Shown here: piece after piece, positions 35,850 to 45,539 of the stretch
Layout of the letters: each line of letters starts with the position of its first letter
How positions within the stretch are numbered: the first letter of the stretch is position 1
Assembly: GCA_936450465.1 (NCBI GenBank)
Contig: OW388291.1
Location: forward strand, 84,085,436-84,149,435
Source of the DNA: Gibbula magus
Taxonomy: Eukaryota; Mollusca; Gastropoda; Trochida; Trochidae
DNA: 64,000 nucleotides
Reading direction: 5' to 3'
Position numbers and translations under genes: made by a program
The notes under the pieces: model-generated
Told to the model about the DNA's origin: nothing
Seen by the model: the letters and a program-made list of their open reading frames with translations, nothing else
Databases searched by the model: none

Positions 35850-37149
35850 AATGACACAGTGTAGGAGCGGTGTACTTGCTATTTTCAGTACTTATGCACG
35901 TGTCCTCAAATTGGCAGTGTTAGTGCGGTGCAGCTTTTACCAACAAACGAGACGTGCTCTCGGATTTGAGTAAGTATGTGTTTATATTCAAACCACAGGG
36001 CCATGGAAATGGTATAATTTAGCTCTCAAGTGTTCTCAGCATCTACATGTCAAGTTTCAGAATCCAACACTGTCAAATAAGAAAACTCTGGCGAGGTGAA
36101 AGTGACTGATGTTATTTATTTTATGTTTCTTTCGCATTATCATGTTTTCTCATTTATACACTTTCATGAGATTTAGACACAGCGTTTTAGATGACACTTT
36201 CCACATTCTCTGAAAAAATATCTTTGATCCATGCTGTAGTTTAGCAATTGTACACAAAATTAGAAAATACTCAAACATTCAGTACTTATGTGCGCGTACA
36301 CAGTTCGAATGTGCAGGTGTACTCAGTTCTAATGTGTCGTTACATTATGCTTTCAATGAAATGGTACACAGATTTATGACCAAAATTTGATAGTCAATAC
36401 CAAATTATTATTCCAGGTACTTTGTGGAAAAATAAACTCTTTTGAGACATTTGTGTTTATTAAATATTATTTTGAATATATCTGTCAGTGTTTTAATAGT
36501 TTGAGCCAATGCAGTGCTGTCAATGTGGAATGAAATTTCTATTTTATTATACAACAGTGATTACAACCTGACATTTTCAAGATATTTGTAAAACATATAC
36601 ATGTGAGCAACATGATTGACTAGAGAATATGATCTATTACCTGGTGTGGTATTTCAATACAAAAGAGAATATGATAAGGAATAGTACAGCTAGGGTATAG
36701 ATTTCAATAGATATAGTACTAAAATGCCAAAAATATCCATGTTGATCCAGCAAATACAAGCAAAATGTTATCAAAATACATTTTTATTTGCATAATGTCA
36801 TTATGAAGGTTAAACGAAGTTAACTGTAACATAATCGCATCTTACACTCGCATATTCATTCAAGTAAAAACAATGTAGATGAAAAAGTCTCCCTTTTACA
36901 AAATAAACCATTCCGATAATAAAGGCAATAAATCCCACATTATACTGTTATGTTTGAACTACAAACTATGATGTGACAAGCCATCACATGAGATTTTTTA
37001 AAAACAACTAACAAGTTTAAGATTAATTAGAGCACAGTCAAATGCTTTCGTCCAATCATATGAGTGTATTGTGGTCACGTGGAGTACATTTATATCCCGA
37101 TAGATGTACGGTTGTCTGGTTGCGTTCGGGTATCATGCTCATAAACTTG

Positions 37150-38125
37150 TTCACAGACTTTCATAAAAACAACAAACAATGTCAACTGATTGTTTTATTT
37201 ATGGAGATAACACACAATTAAACACGTATTACATTGACAAATGACCTGCTGTGTTCCCTTTCCGAAAGGAAATAGTCGCTTCCGTTGATGGCGGGTCTTC
37301 TATATTAAGGAGCTTGATATTCCTAAAAGAAGAATAAAAGCATGTAAATAAAGCAAGTAATGTGAGGTAAATTGGGATTTTTCAAGTGTATTTCATTTAT
37401 ATCATGAGTAAGTGAAACAATGACAAGCATCAAACCGTGTTACCAATGTTTATATATTTTCAACCACGATATAAAAAATAATTTCAAAAGTTATATAGAA
37501 CGACATAAAAATGAGAAATAAGAAAGTGATATAAAATTACCTTCTTGGAGTGTTAGAGGATGGAGACTGCATTGTCGTCTCACTGAAACTCCTGTATCGT
37601 CACACAGCGTCCGAGCGATGTCCAGTACGACGTCACATTCTTTCCTACTGACAGTTCGAGTTCCTTAGCTGCAGTAACCTGAAATAATGTATATGCAATA
37701 TAGACGGGATGCACACTAGCATATGCAACAATAGATAGAACAACTCACATATTGATAAATACAGCTCAACAAACAACTTAACGTGTTGGTAAAAAAATTG
37801 AAATACAAAAAAACAATAACTGTTATTAAATAAACCAATTTAATGAAAATTAGTTTGAATTTTAAAATTATACAGAGTTGAATAGTAAGGAGTAAAAAAG
37901 TAAAGTTACCATACCTGAATGAATAGTGTACTTGTCCTTGGACTGTCCATGTTGAAGCCATTGTGTGAATTGATTCATTGCACAAACCACTCAGTCTTTA
38001 TAGGCAATGAAATGTATTACTGCTCAATGTTGCTGAATAAAAACGTGCTTAAATCATGCATGTGCGTGATTCAAGCACGACGCTTATGCTGTAGCACGAC
38101 TCGTACGCTTTATATAAAATGTACG
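37150..38125 (-). other. Possible small minus-strand transcription unit
   Basis: A TATA-like tttatataaag (near 38110) lies about 165 bp upstream of an ATG at about 37958 (MASTWTVQGQVHYSF), ending at a gtatgg donor near 37915. A second segment follows a tatttcag acceptor near 37680 and ends at gtaatt near 37544; one frame reads VVLDIARTLCDDTGVSVRRQ. A third follows cttttag near 37324 and is followed by an AATAAA-type signal. The frames do not join cleanly between the first two segments, and the peptide is not recognised. It may be a relic of the large element's gene. Confidence 0.3.
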
Positions 38126-38360
38126 CCTCATGCACCTCGGACAATTTCAGAAATTCAGTGCTCACAGTGCCGAAGATGACGTCAATGTCCCTAACATTTG
38201 CATATGAAAATGAGATATGTCAATGTTTTGCATGTTGTGTTCGAGAGAATGTTTCCCAAATTTGTTGACAAAATAGTTTAAATAAATTCATTTTAAGACA
38301 TTTTCTTGACGACTCAAGCATTTGACTGTGCTCTAAGATAGATAGAGAACTCGCAGCAGT

Positions 38361-38458
38361 ACATTATCGGGATATAAATGTACGGGTTTGAGAGGGTTAG
38401 GCTCGGCTGACGCCTCGCCCAATCCTCTCAAACCCGTACATTTATATCCCGATAATGT
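38361..38458. repeat. Perfect 35-bp hairpin
   Basis: Arms 38361-38395 and 38424-38458 are exact reverse complements (acattatcgggatataaatg ...). The 28-nt loop ggctcggctgacgcctcgcc is itself GC-rich and partly self-complementary. Part of the arm sequence also occurs at 37089-37106 (acatttatatcccgatag). Confidence 0.85.
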
Positions 38459-38714
38459 ATTGCTACTCGTCCTCTATCTATTACGTATACATGTAATTCT
38501 GTCTGTGTGAAAATCTCCACACGTTTTCAAATATGAAACTGAACATAAAATATTCACTGATCCAAAAATCTTAAAATAATATTTCTGAGACATTAAACAT
38601 CTATTAGTACATTGACAAGTACTTTTACATGTTGAAAAGCTATCAGTGTGTCAATAAAAGGAAAGTTCAAAGCCTCTAATTCAAGAAAGTGTAACTCTAT
38701 TTGATGTAAAACAT

Positions 38715-39450
38715 ATGAATTCGTGTGCCTTCAACTTTCATTTGCAAATGCACATGTCTTTTTATGTTTAAGGCTGAACTGCTTTCCACAAACACAGCGG
38801 TACATAATTCCTGTTTGAACACCATTAGTGTGTGTTTTGAGACTTGAGGCATTGGAAAATGATTGACCACACACTTTATAATTACACACACAGGATCGAA
38901 TACATTTGATTTGATTCATTGCCCTTACATATTTTAGCATGTTGCTTAAGGTTTCTTTTGTATTGAAATTCTTTTTTTGCAGTCTTTGCATTTGAGGACT
39001 TTTATCCAAGTGTGACGTAAAACATGGCCATTGTATAAATCTTCATGGTTATAAGTCTTGTCACAGATCGAGCAACAGAAACGTCCAGTTTTCTGGTGTT
39101 TTAGTTGGATAGCGACTTATGTCCAGCATGGCTCTTAAACATTTTCCCACAATACTCACAAACCATCTTAAATTATTGATGGCAAAACTTCATATGTTCT
39201 TCTAGCAGAGACCGCGACAGGTAAGAGTGGAAACAGTCATGGCATTTAAATTAATCATCAACATTGTGGGTAAGCAAATGCCGCTTCATACTAGAAAGTC
39301 TTACAGTTTTGTAATTACATCTTCCACACATATGATAAGGTTTCTTGAATGTACTAACAACCTTTGCATTAGTAGTAATTGGTGGAATTTCTACTGGGAC
39401 AGGAGTACACGTTTCTGTTGATGGACAAGCCTTGGTTTCGACTTCTTAAG
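38715..39450 (-). pseudogene. C2H2 zinc-finger protein, several stops
   Basis: The minus strand reads TPVPVEIPPITTNAKVV, then at least five C2H2-type fingers: MCGRCNYKTVRLSSMKRHLL + TH, CHDCFHSYLSRSLLEEHMKF + CH, CEYCGKMFKSHAGH, CCSICDKTYNHEDLYNGHVL + RH, and CGQSFSNASSLKTH. In-frame TAA codons after HNVDD, FCHQ and SLSN plus at least one frameshift show it is not functional as one protein. It lies inside the CACAGTG-ended element. Either it is cargo/own gene of that element or a host gene piece captured earlier. Confidence 0.75.
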
Positions 39451-39538
39451 TGCTGACAATGCTTAAAAACGAGAGGTCTAAAGCTTCAATCTCCGAATTT
39501 TTTTAAAACTAAAAGCAATCTAAATGCGAACATCATTC

Positions 39539-39871
39539 TTAAAGGGGCTATAGCACGTTTGATGAAAAATGTATTTAGTTTATGTCATCTAAATTTACTA
39601 AAGAGGTTAAAACATCTTATTACAGAAACCAATTATCCGTAGTGATAATGACGATCGTCGCGATGTTGCGTATTAATCAAAAACTGCATGGTGGCCATTA
39701 ACTTTTATTATTTCAAATTACAAAAACGATTCCAATGGCTTTACCGAACCATGTACACTCATTTTTACCTTGGTTTTCCGAAGAGGGAAGGATGTTTTAC
39801 TATTGGTAACATTATTTTCAAATACATTTCATCGACTTATGAGCGAAAAAAACGTGCTACTGACCCTTTAA
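39539..39871. repeat. MITE with TTAA target duplication
   Basis: TTAAAGGGGCTATAGCACGTTT at 39539 and AAACGTGCTACTGACCCTTTAA ending at 39871 are ~22-bp imperfect inverted ends, with TTAA at both edges. This is typical of piggyBac or Kolobok-mobilised MITEs. Length 333 bp, no coding capacity. Confidence 0.75.
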
Positions 39872-40098
39872 GGTATTGGTGTATTTCTTTTCTTTGAGGA
39901 TCTTTCTCATATAAACTTAGGCCTAACGGGGATGAATTGTGCAATCGGACTCATAAGTATTAATCATTTAGTAAGAAAAATGTACTTGCCAAGTTAGTAA
40001 CAAGCACCAGTTTAACACAAACACTGCATACACTTGCACATAAGAACTAAATACACTTAACCTTACAGAACATTATTAGAACAGTGTTTGAGCACATA

Positions 40099-41401
40099 CG
40101 AGGGGCGTTCAATAAGTGTTGCAACTTCAATATAAAACCAACTAGCGTAGTCAATTTTTTACTTTTATTTTTCAATATAGTTACCCTTCACCTCAATACA
40201 CTTATTCCATTTCTCTTTAAGACTTTTGATGCCGCTTTTGTAGAAGTCTTCCGTTTGCCCCCCTAGCCACGCCTCTGTGGCAGCTTCGACCTCTTCGTCA
40301 TCCCGGAAGTGCCTTCCACGTAGGGCGGATTTCAGGTTTCTGAACAGGAAGTAGTCACTGGGGGCTAGGTCTGGGCTGTAGGGTGGGTGGTTAAGCTGTT
40401 CGAATCCACAATCACGTATAGCGGCCTGTGCAACTCTTGACTTGTAGACTGGAGCGTTGTCATGCAAAATCAGAACACCACGTGTCAACATTCCACAGCG
40501 TTTCTGTTGAATTGTCTTTCGCAATTCTTGCATTAGGTTGGCATAATATTGACCATTCATTGTAGTTTTGGTTGGCAAGTAATCAATTAATAATATGCCT
40601 TTTGCATTCCAAAAGATTGTCGCCATAACCTTGCCAGCTGATGGTTGAGTGCGAAACTTCAGGGGAGGCGGTGAACTCGGGTGCTTCCATTGCTTGGATT
40701 CCAGTTTAGTTTCCGGGTCCCAGTGGTGGATCCAGGTTTCGTCACCTGTCACCAGACGAGACAAAAACCTGGCTTCATCCGCATTAAACCGATCCAGGAG
40801 CTCCATGCAACTTTCGGTTCTTTTCTGGCGATCTTGTGCTGTGAGGTTTCTGGGTACCCATCTTGCAGATATCTTGGACACACCAAGATGGTCATGAATT
40901 ATTTTTTCAACACTTCCAACTGATATCTGGAATTCCAAAGACAGTTCAGAAACTTTAATACGGCGGTCAGCTAAAATTCGTCTTTCGATAGGGGCAATAA
41001 TTTCCGGTCGGGTGACCTCAGATGGCCTGCCTGATCCTGGGTCATCGTCTAAGGACTCCCTGCCCCGCTTGAACTGAAGAGACCAGCGACTAACTGTTGA
41101 AAAGTTAGGAGCATCCTTACCCATCACATTACACATACGATTATGTATTTCTGTAGCTTTGCATCCCTCTTTAGTAAGGAACTTGATCACAGCGCGTTGT
41201 TCATGTTTGAGAGAATCCAAGATTATGGAGACCCCTAGGTCAGCGCAGCTATTATATCTCAATAATTGTTATGTCTAGAAATTGTTTTGACATGACTTTT
41301 GTGTCAATGTTATGTTTTGACTATAGTGACACCTGCTATAAGCTGACACTGTTTATGTAAACACCAATGCCCCGCTTGCAACACTTATTGAACGCCCCTC
41401 G
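40099..41401 (-). mobile_element. mariner element with perfect 26-bp ends
   Basis: Ends CGAGGGGCGTTCAATAAGTG... (40099-40124) and 41376-41401 are exact 26-bp inverted repeats, flanked by TA at 40097-40098 and 41402-41403. Length 1303 bp is standard for mariner. It is inserted in the inner edge of the right inverted end of the CACAGTG element. The undamaged left inverted end of that element shows the empty site (cagtacttatgtgc at 36281-36294). Confidence 0.93.
40165..41262 (-). CDS. mariner transposase (D,D34D)
   Basis: About 355 codons without interruption. N-terminal helix-turn-helix regions (EQRAVIKFLTKEGCKATEIH; RIKVSELSLEFQISVGSVEK) bind the element ends. The catalytic domain has VTGDETWIHHWDPETK (first Asp), LILHDNAPVYKS (second) and HPPYSPDLAPSDYFLF (third), the D,D34D pattern of mariner, also seen in the SETMAR transposase domain. 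The enzyme cuts and pastes its own element. Length matches intact family members (~345 residues). Oddity: no ATG stands at the usual start (the frame is open from a TTG, and an ATA lies where a start could have been). The copy is therefore nearly but perhaps not fully intact. Confidence 0.88.
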   Translation of the reverse strand: MRYNSCADLGVSIILDSLKHEQRAVIKFLTKEGCKATEIHNRMCNVMGKDAPNFSTVSRWSLQFKRGRESLDDDPGSGRPSEVTRPEIIAPIERRILADRRIKVSELSLEFQISVGSVEKIIHDHLGVSKISARWVPRNLTAQDRQKRTESCMELLDRFNADEARFLSRLVTGDETWIHHWDPETKLESKQWKHPSSPPPLKFRTQPSAGKVMATIFWNAKGILLIDYLPTKTTMNGQYYANLMQELRKTIQQKRCGMLTRGVLILHDNAPVYKSRVAQAAIRDCGFEQLNHPPYSPDLAPSDYFLFRNLKSALRGRHFRDDEEVEAATEAWLGGQTEDFYKSGIKSLKEKWNKCIEVKGNYIEK

Positions 41402-42999
41402 TAAGTACTGAATGTTTGAGTATTTTCTAATTTTGTGTACAATTGCTAAACTACAGCAAGGATCAAAGTTATTTTTTCAGAGAATGTGGAAAGTGTCATC
41501 TAAAGCGTGGTGTCTAAATCTCATGAAAGTGTATAAATGAGAAAACATGATAATGCGAAAGAAACATAAAATAAATAACATCAGTCACTTTCACCTCGCC
41601 AGAGTTTTCTTATTTGACAGTGTTGGATTCTGAAACTTGACATGTAGATGCTGAGAACACCTGAGAGCTAAATTATACCATTTCCATGGCCCTGTGGTTT
41701 GAATATAAACACATACTTACTCAAATCCGAGAGCACGTCTCGTTTGTTGGTAAAAGCTGCACCGCACTAACACTGCCAATTTGAGTACACGTGAATAAGT
41801 ACTGAAAATAGCAAAAAGTACACCGCTCCTACACTGTGAATGAAGCTATCGGCGAATTATTTACGGTCTTTAGAAATAATTCATTTTTAGCTCATCAGGC
41901 CTGAAAGGCCCGATGGGCTTATGGCATGGCATGGTGTCCGGCGTCCGTCTATCCGTCCGTCCGTAAACGTTTCGCTTTTTCGACTTCTTCTCCAGAACCA
42001 ATGACTCCACAAAACCGAAATTTTATGTGCAGACTCCTTGGCTAATTGGGATTCTAAATTGTAGATTTCGTGACCCCGTGACCCAAAATGGGGTCACAGG
42101 GGTCACATCCTTAAAAACCTATTTTAATCTTCTCCAGTTCCAAAAGGTCTAGAGAGCTGAAAAGTTGTGTGCAGACTCCTTGGCCTATGGGGATTCAAAG
42201 TTGTAGATTTCGTGACCAAGTGACCCCAAATGGGGTCACAGGGGTCACATCCTTAAAAATCTATTTTCATCTTCTTCTTCTCCAGTTCCAAAAGGTCTAG
42301 AGAGCTGAAAAGTTGTATGCAGACTCCTTGGCTCATGGGGATTCTCAATTGTAGATTTCGTGACCCCGTGACCCCAAATGGGGTCACAGGGGTCACAACC
42401 TTAAAAACCTATTTTCATCTTCTTCTCCAGAACCAATGACTCCACAGAGCTGAAAAGTTGTGTGCAGACTCCTTGGCCCATGGGGATTCTAAATTGTAGA
42501 TTTCGTGACCCCGTGACCCCAAATGGGGTCACAGTGGTCACATCCTTAAAAACCTATTTTCATCTTCTTCTCCAGTTCCAAAAGGTCTAGAGAGCTGAAA
42601 ATTGTGTGCAGACTCTTTGGCCCATGGGGATTCTAAATTGTAGATTTCGTGACCCCGTGACCCCAAATGGGGTCACAGGGGTCACATCCTTAAAAACCTA
42701 TTTTCATCTTCTTCTCCAGTTCCAAAATGTCTAGAGAGCTGAAAAGTTGTGTGCAGACTCCTTGGCCAATGGGGATTCTAAATTGTAGATTTCCTGACCC
42801 CTGACCCCAAATGGGGGTCAAAGGGGTCACATCCTTAAAAACCTATTTTTATCTTCTTCTCCAGTTCCAAAGGGTCTAGAGAGCTGAAAATTGTGTGCAG
42901 ACTCTTTGGCCCATGGGGATTCTAAATTGTAGATTTCGTGACCCCCTGACCCCAAATGGGTTCACAGGGGTCACATCCTTAAAAACCTATTTTCATCTT

Positions 43000-44345
43000 C
43001 TTCTCCAGTTCCAAAAGGTCTAGAGAGATGAAAAGTTGTGTGCAGACTCCTTGGCCAATGGGGATTCTAAATTGTAGATTTTGTGACCCTGTGACCCAAT
43101 CTAGGTCACGGGTCATGACCCAAAAACCTATTTTCATCTTTATCTCAAGTATGTAAAGCTCTAGAAAGGTGAAATGTTGTGTAGAGACTCTTTGGTCAAA
43201 GGTGATTCTTAATTGTAGGAATGGTGACCATGTGACTCCAAATAAGGGTCACAGGGGTCATGATCTAAAAACCTTTTTTTTTGCTTGTTAACAATGTATT
43301 ACTTGAGATAACTTAGATATTCAACCTTAGATAATAAATCAATGAAATCCTGATGAGCTACAGAGCCCATGGCTCTATTTTTATCTTCTTTTCAGGTTCC
43401 AAAAGGTCTAGAGAGCTGAAAAGTTGTGTGCAGACTCCTTGGCCAATTGGGAACCTAAATTGTAGATTTCGTGACCCCATGAATCCAAATGGGGTCACAG
43501 GGGTCACATCCTTAAAAACCTATTTTCATCTTCTTCTCCAGTTCCAAAAGGTCTAGAGAGCTGAAAAGTTGTGTGCAGACTCATTGGCCAATGGGGATTC
43601 TAAATTGTAGATTTCGTGACCCCGTGACCCCAAATTGGGTCACAGGGGTCACATCCTTAAAAACCTATTTTCATCTTCTTCTCCAGTTCCAAAAGGTCTA
43701 GAGAGCTGAAAAGTTGTGTGCAGACTCCTTGGCCAATGGGGATTCTAAATTGTAGATTTTGTGACCCTGTGACCCAATCTAGGTCACGGGTCATGACCCA
43801 AAAACCTATTTTCATCTTTATCTCAAGTATGTAAAGCTCTAGAAAGGTGAAATGTTGTGTAGAGACTCTTTGGTCAAAGGTGATTCTTAATTGTAGGAAT
43901 GGTGACCATGTGACTCCAAATAAGGGTCACAGGGGTCATGATCTAAAAACCTTTTTTTTGCTTGTTAACAATGTATTACTTGAGATAACTTAGATATTCA
44001 ACCTTAGATAATAAATCAATGAAATCCTGATGAGCTACAGAGCCCATGGCTCTATTTTTATCTTCTTTTCAGGTTCCAAAAGGTCTAGAGAGCTGAAAAG
44101 TTGTGTGCAGACTCCTTGGCCAATTGGGAACCTAAATTGTAGATTTCGTGACCCCATGAATCCAAATGGGGTCACAGGGGTCACATCCTTAAAAACCTAT
44201 TTTCATCTTCTTCTCCAGTTCCAAAAGGTCTAGAGAGCTGAAAAGTTGTGTGCAGACTCATTGGCCAATGGGGATTCTAAATTGTAGATTTCGTGACCCC
44301 GTGACCCCAAATTGGGTCACAGGGGTCACATCCTTAAAAACCTAT
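43000..44345. repeat. 677-bp higher-order duplication inside the array
   Basis: A block containing four to five diverged units, including the distinctive tatctcaagtatgtaaagct and cttgttaacaatgtattact segments, occurs twice with a 677-bp offset (for example 43353-43556 equals 44030-44233 exactly). The only difference noted is one T in a poly-T run. It is a recent unequal exchange. Confidence 0.85.
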
Positions 44346-44662
44346 TTTCATCTTCTTCTCCAGTTCCAAAAGGTCTTAAGAGCTGAAAATTTGTTTGCAA
44401 ACTGCTTGGCCAATGGAGATTCTAAATTGTAGATTTTTTGACCCTGTGACCCCAAATGGGGTCGCAGGGGTCACATCCTTAAAAACCTATATCCATCTTC
44501 TTCTTCAGTTCCAAAAGGTCTAGAGAGCTGAAAAGTTTTGTGCAGATTCCTTGGCCAATTGGGATTTAAAATTGTAGATTTTGTGACCCTGTGACCCAAA
44601 TCTAGGTCACGGGTCACAACCCAAAAACTTATTTTCATCTTTATCTCAAGTATGTAAAGCTC

Positions 44663-44885
44663 CAACTTCCAAACCCAAGGCATAACTCTTCCCAGTCTGA
44701 ATTACTGGCTGATTTATCCCTTGCGGTATTTCCCTTGCTTTGTTGTGTCAAGATAGTGAATCGCTGCACTAGAAATGCATAGCGGGCCTGGATTTCTAAG
44801 CACAGATTTCTTAAAGAAATACTGCAGGGCCTAAATCAGCCAGTAATGGAGACTGGCAAGAGTTAGGCCTTGCATTGGGAAGTTG
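44663..44885. repeat. 223-bp MITE with 9-bp target duplication in an array unit
   Basis: Ends CAACTTCC...GGAAGTTG, with homology of about 54 bp (through ttactggctgattta). It is flanked by GTAAAGCTC at 44654-44662 and 44886-44894. Neighbouring array units show the empty site (tatgtaaagctctagaaagg), so the borders are certain. A 9-bp duplication is typical of MULE-mobilised elements. Confidence 0.88.
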
Positions 44886-45272
44886 GTAAAGCTCCAGAAA
44901 GGTGAAATGTTGTGTAGAGACTTTTTGGTCAAAGGCGATTCTTAATTGTAGGATTGGTGACCTTGTTACTCCAAATGTGGATCACAGGGGTCATGATTTA
45001 AAAACCTATTTTTTGCTTGTTAACAATATATTACTTGAGGTAACTTAGATATTCAACCTTACATAATAAATCAATGAAGTAATGATGAGCTACAGAGCCC
45101 ATGGCTCTATTTTTCTTTGTAAAAGGCAACAGCCTCAAAAGTGTGTTATATGGAACAACCCAAATAAGTGATCATGTTAATACGAATATAATCGCATCCT
45201 TCAATAAATTCATCATTAAAACAAATCCTTTGAGAAAGTATCTCAGAATAATATAGTTGTATAACTAATAAA

Positions 45273-45499
45273 GTGGAACTGCAAATAATCGTCATAGACA
45301 GTCATAATTGTTACCATGGAAACGAAAAAAATAAAAATTTTAAGGCACACTGTATACCAAATTTGGTGAAGATTGGTCAAGTAGTTTTAGAGGTATGCTT
45401 CAGAAACAAAGGGAACGCCGACACCAAAGCCAACGCTGACGGAAACTCAACAAAAATCAATATCAACTACGGGGGGAAACATAATTATGAGCAGTAATC
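45273..45499. repeat. Dispersed element fragment
   Basis: Contains attgttaccatggaaacg, gaagattggtcaagtagttt and gaacgccgacaccaaagcca. It is the reverse complement of the core at 8966-9565 and of the end at 33,900-34,013. The 74-codon ORF is a repeat product. Confidence 0.7.
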
Positions 45500-45539
45500 A
45501 GGTGAATAAGTAACATTAGTGATGTTCGTTGATACATGT

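Larger units (their letters stand above)
35855..41838. mobile_element. Large element with CACAGTG ends and 5-bp target duplication
   Basis: Inverted ends of about 435 bp (35855-36290 and 41404-41838, roughly 97-98 percent identical by eye) start with CACAGTGTAGGAGCGGTG. The element is flanked by AATGA at 35850-35854 and 41839-41843. CAC-starting ends plus a 5-bp duplication is the rule for Transib and RAG-like transposons, and CACAGTG is also the V(D)J heptamer; a nonamer was not recognised. The interior holds a C2H2 zinc-finger pseudogene, a foldback hairpin, a TTAA MITE and a mariner that inserted into the right inverted end. No Transib or RAG1 core was recognised, so this copy is probably non-autonomous or internally rearranged. 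The borders are seen; the superfamily is inference. Confidence 0.7.
41889..45113. repeat. ~144-bp tandem array element, about 20 units
   Basis: Begins with tagctcatcaggcctgaaag, then gcgtccgtctatccgtccgt, then roughly 20 units of 142-148 bp with agagagctgaaaagttgtgtg, gcagactccttggcc, gattctaaattgtagatttc and gtgaccccaaatggggtcac. It ends with gatgagctacagagcccatg. The unit core includes a gtgacccc/ggggtcac palindrome. All ORFs here are repeat products. An inverted, decayed relative lies at 8440-8965. Confidence 0.9.

Noticed and set aside
35855..35900. Full recombination signal sequence (heptamer plus 12/23 spacer plus nonamer)
   Set aside because: After CACAGTG no A-rich ACAAAAACC-like nonamer is found at 12 or 23 bp. 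Only the heptamer rule and the target duplication are supported.
37029..38335. Possible inverted-repeat element defined by agagcacagtcaaatgctt
   Set aside because: The two shared blocks (that motif and acatttatatcccgata) appear in swapped order on the two sides, so they are not simple terminal inverted repeats.
43353..44233. Two identical 67-codon ORFs
   Set aside because: They are translations of the tandem array unit, identical only because of the 677-bp duplication.
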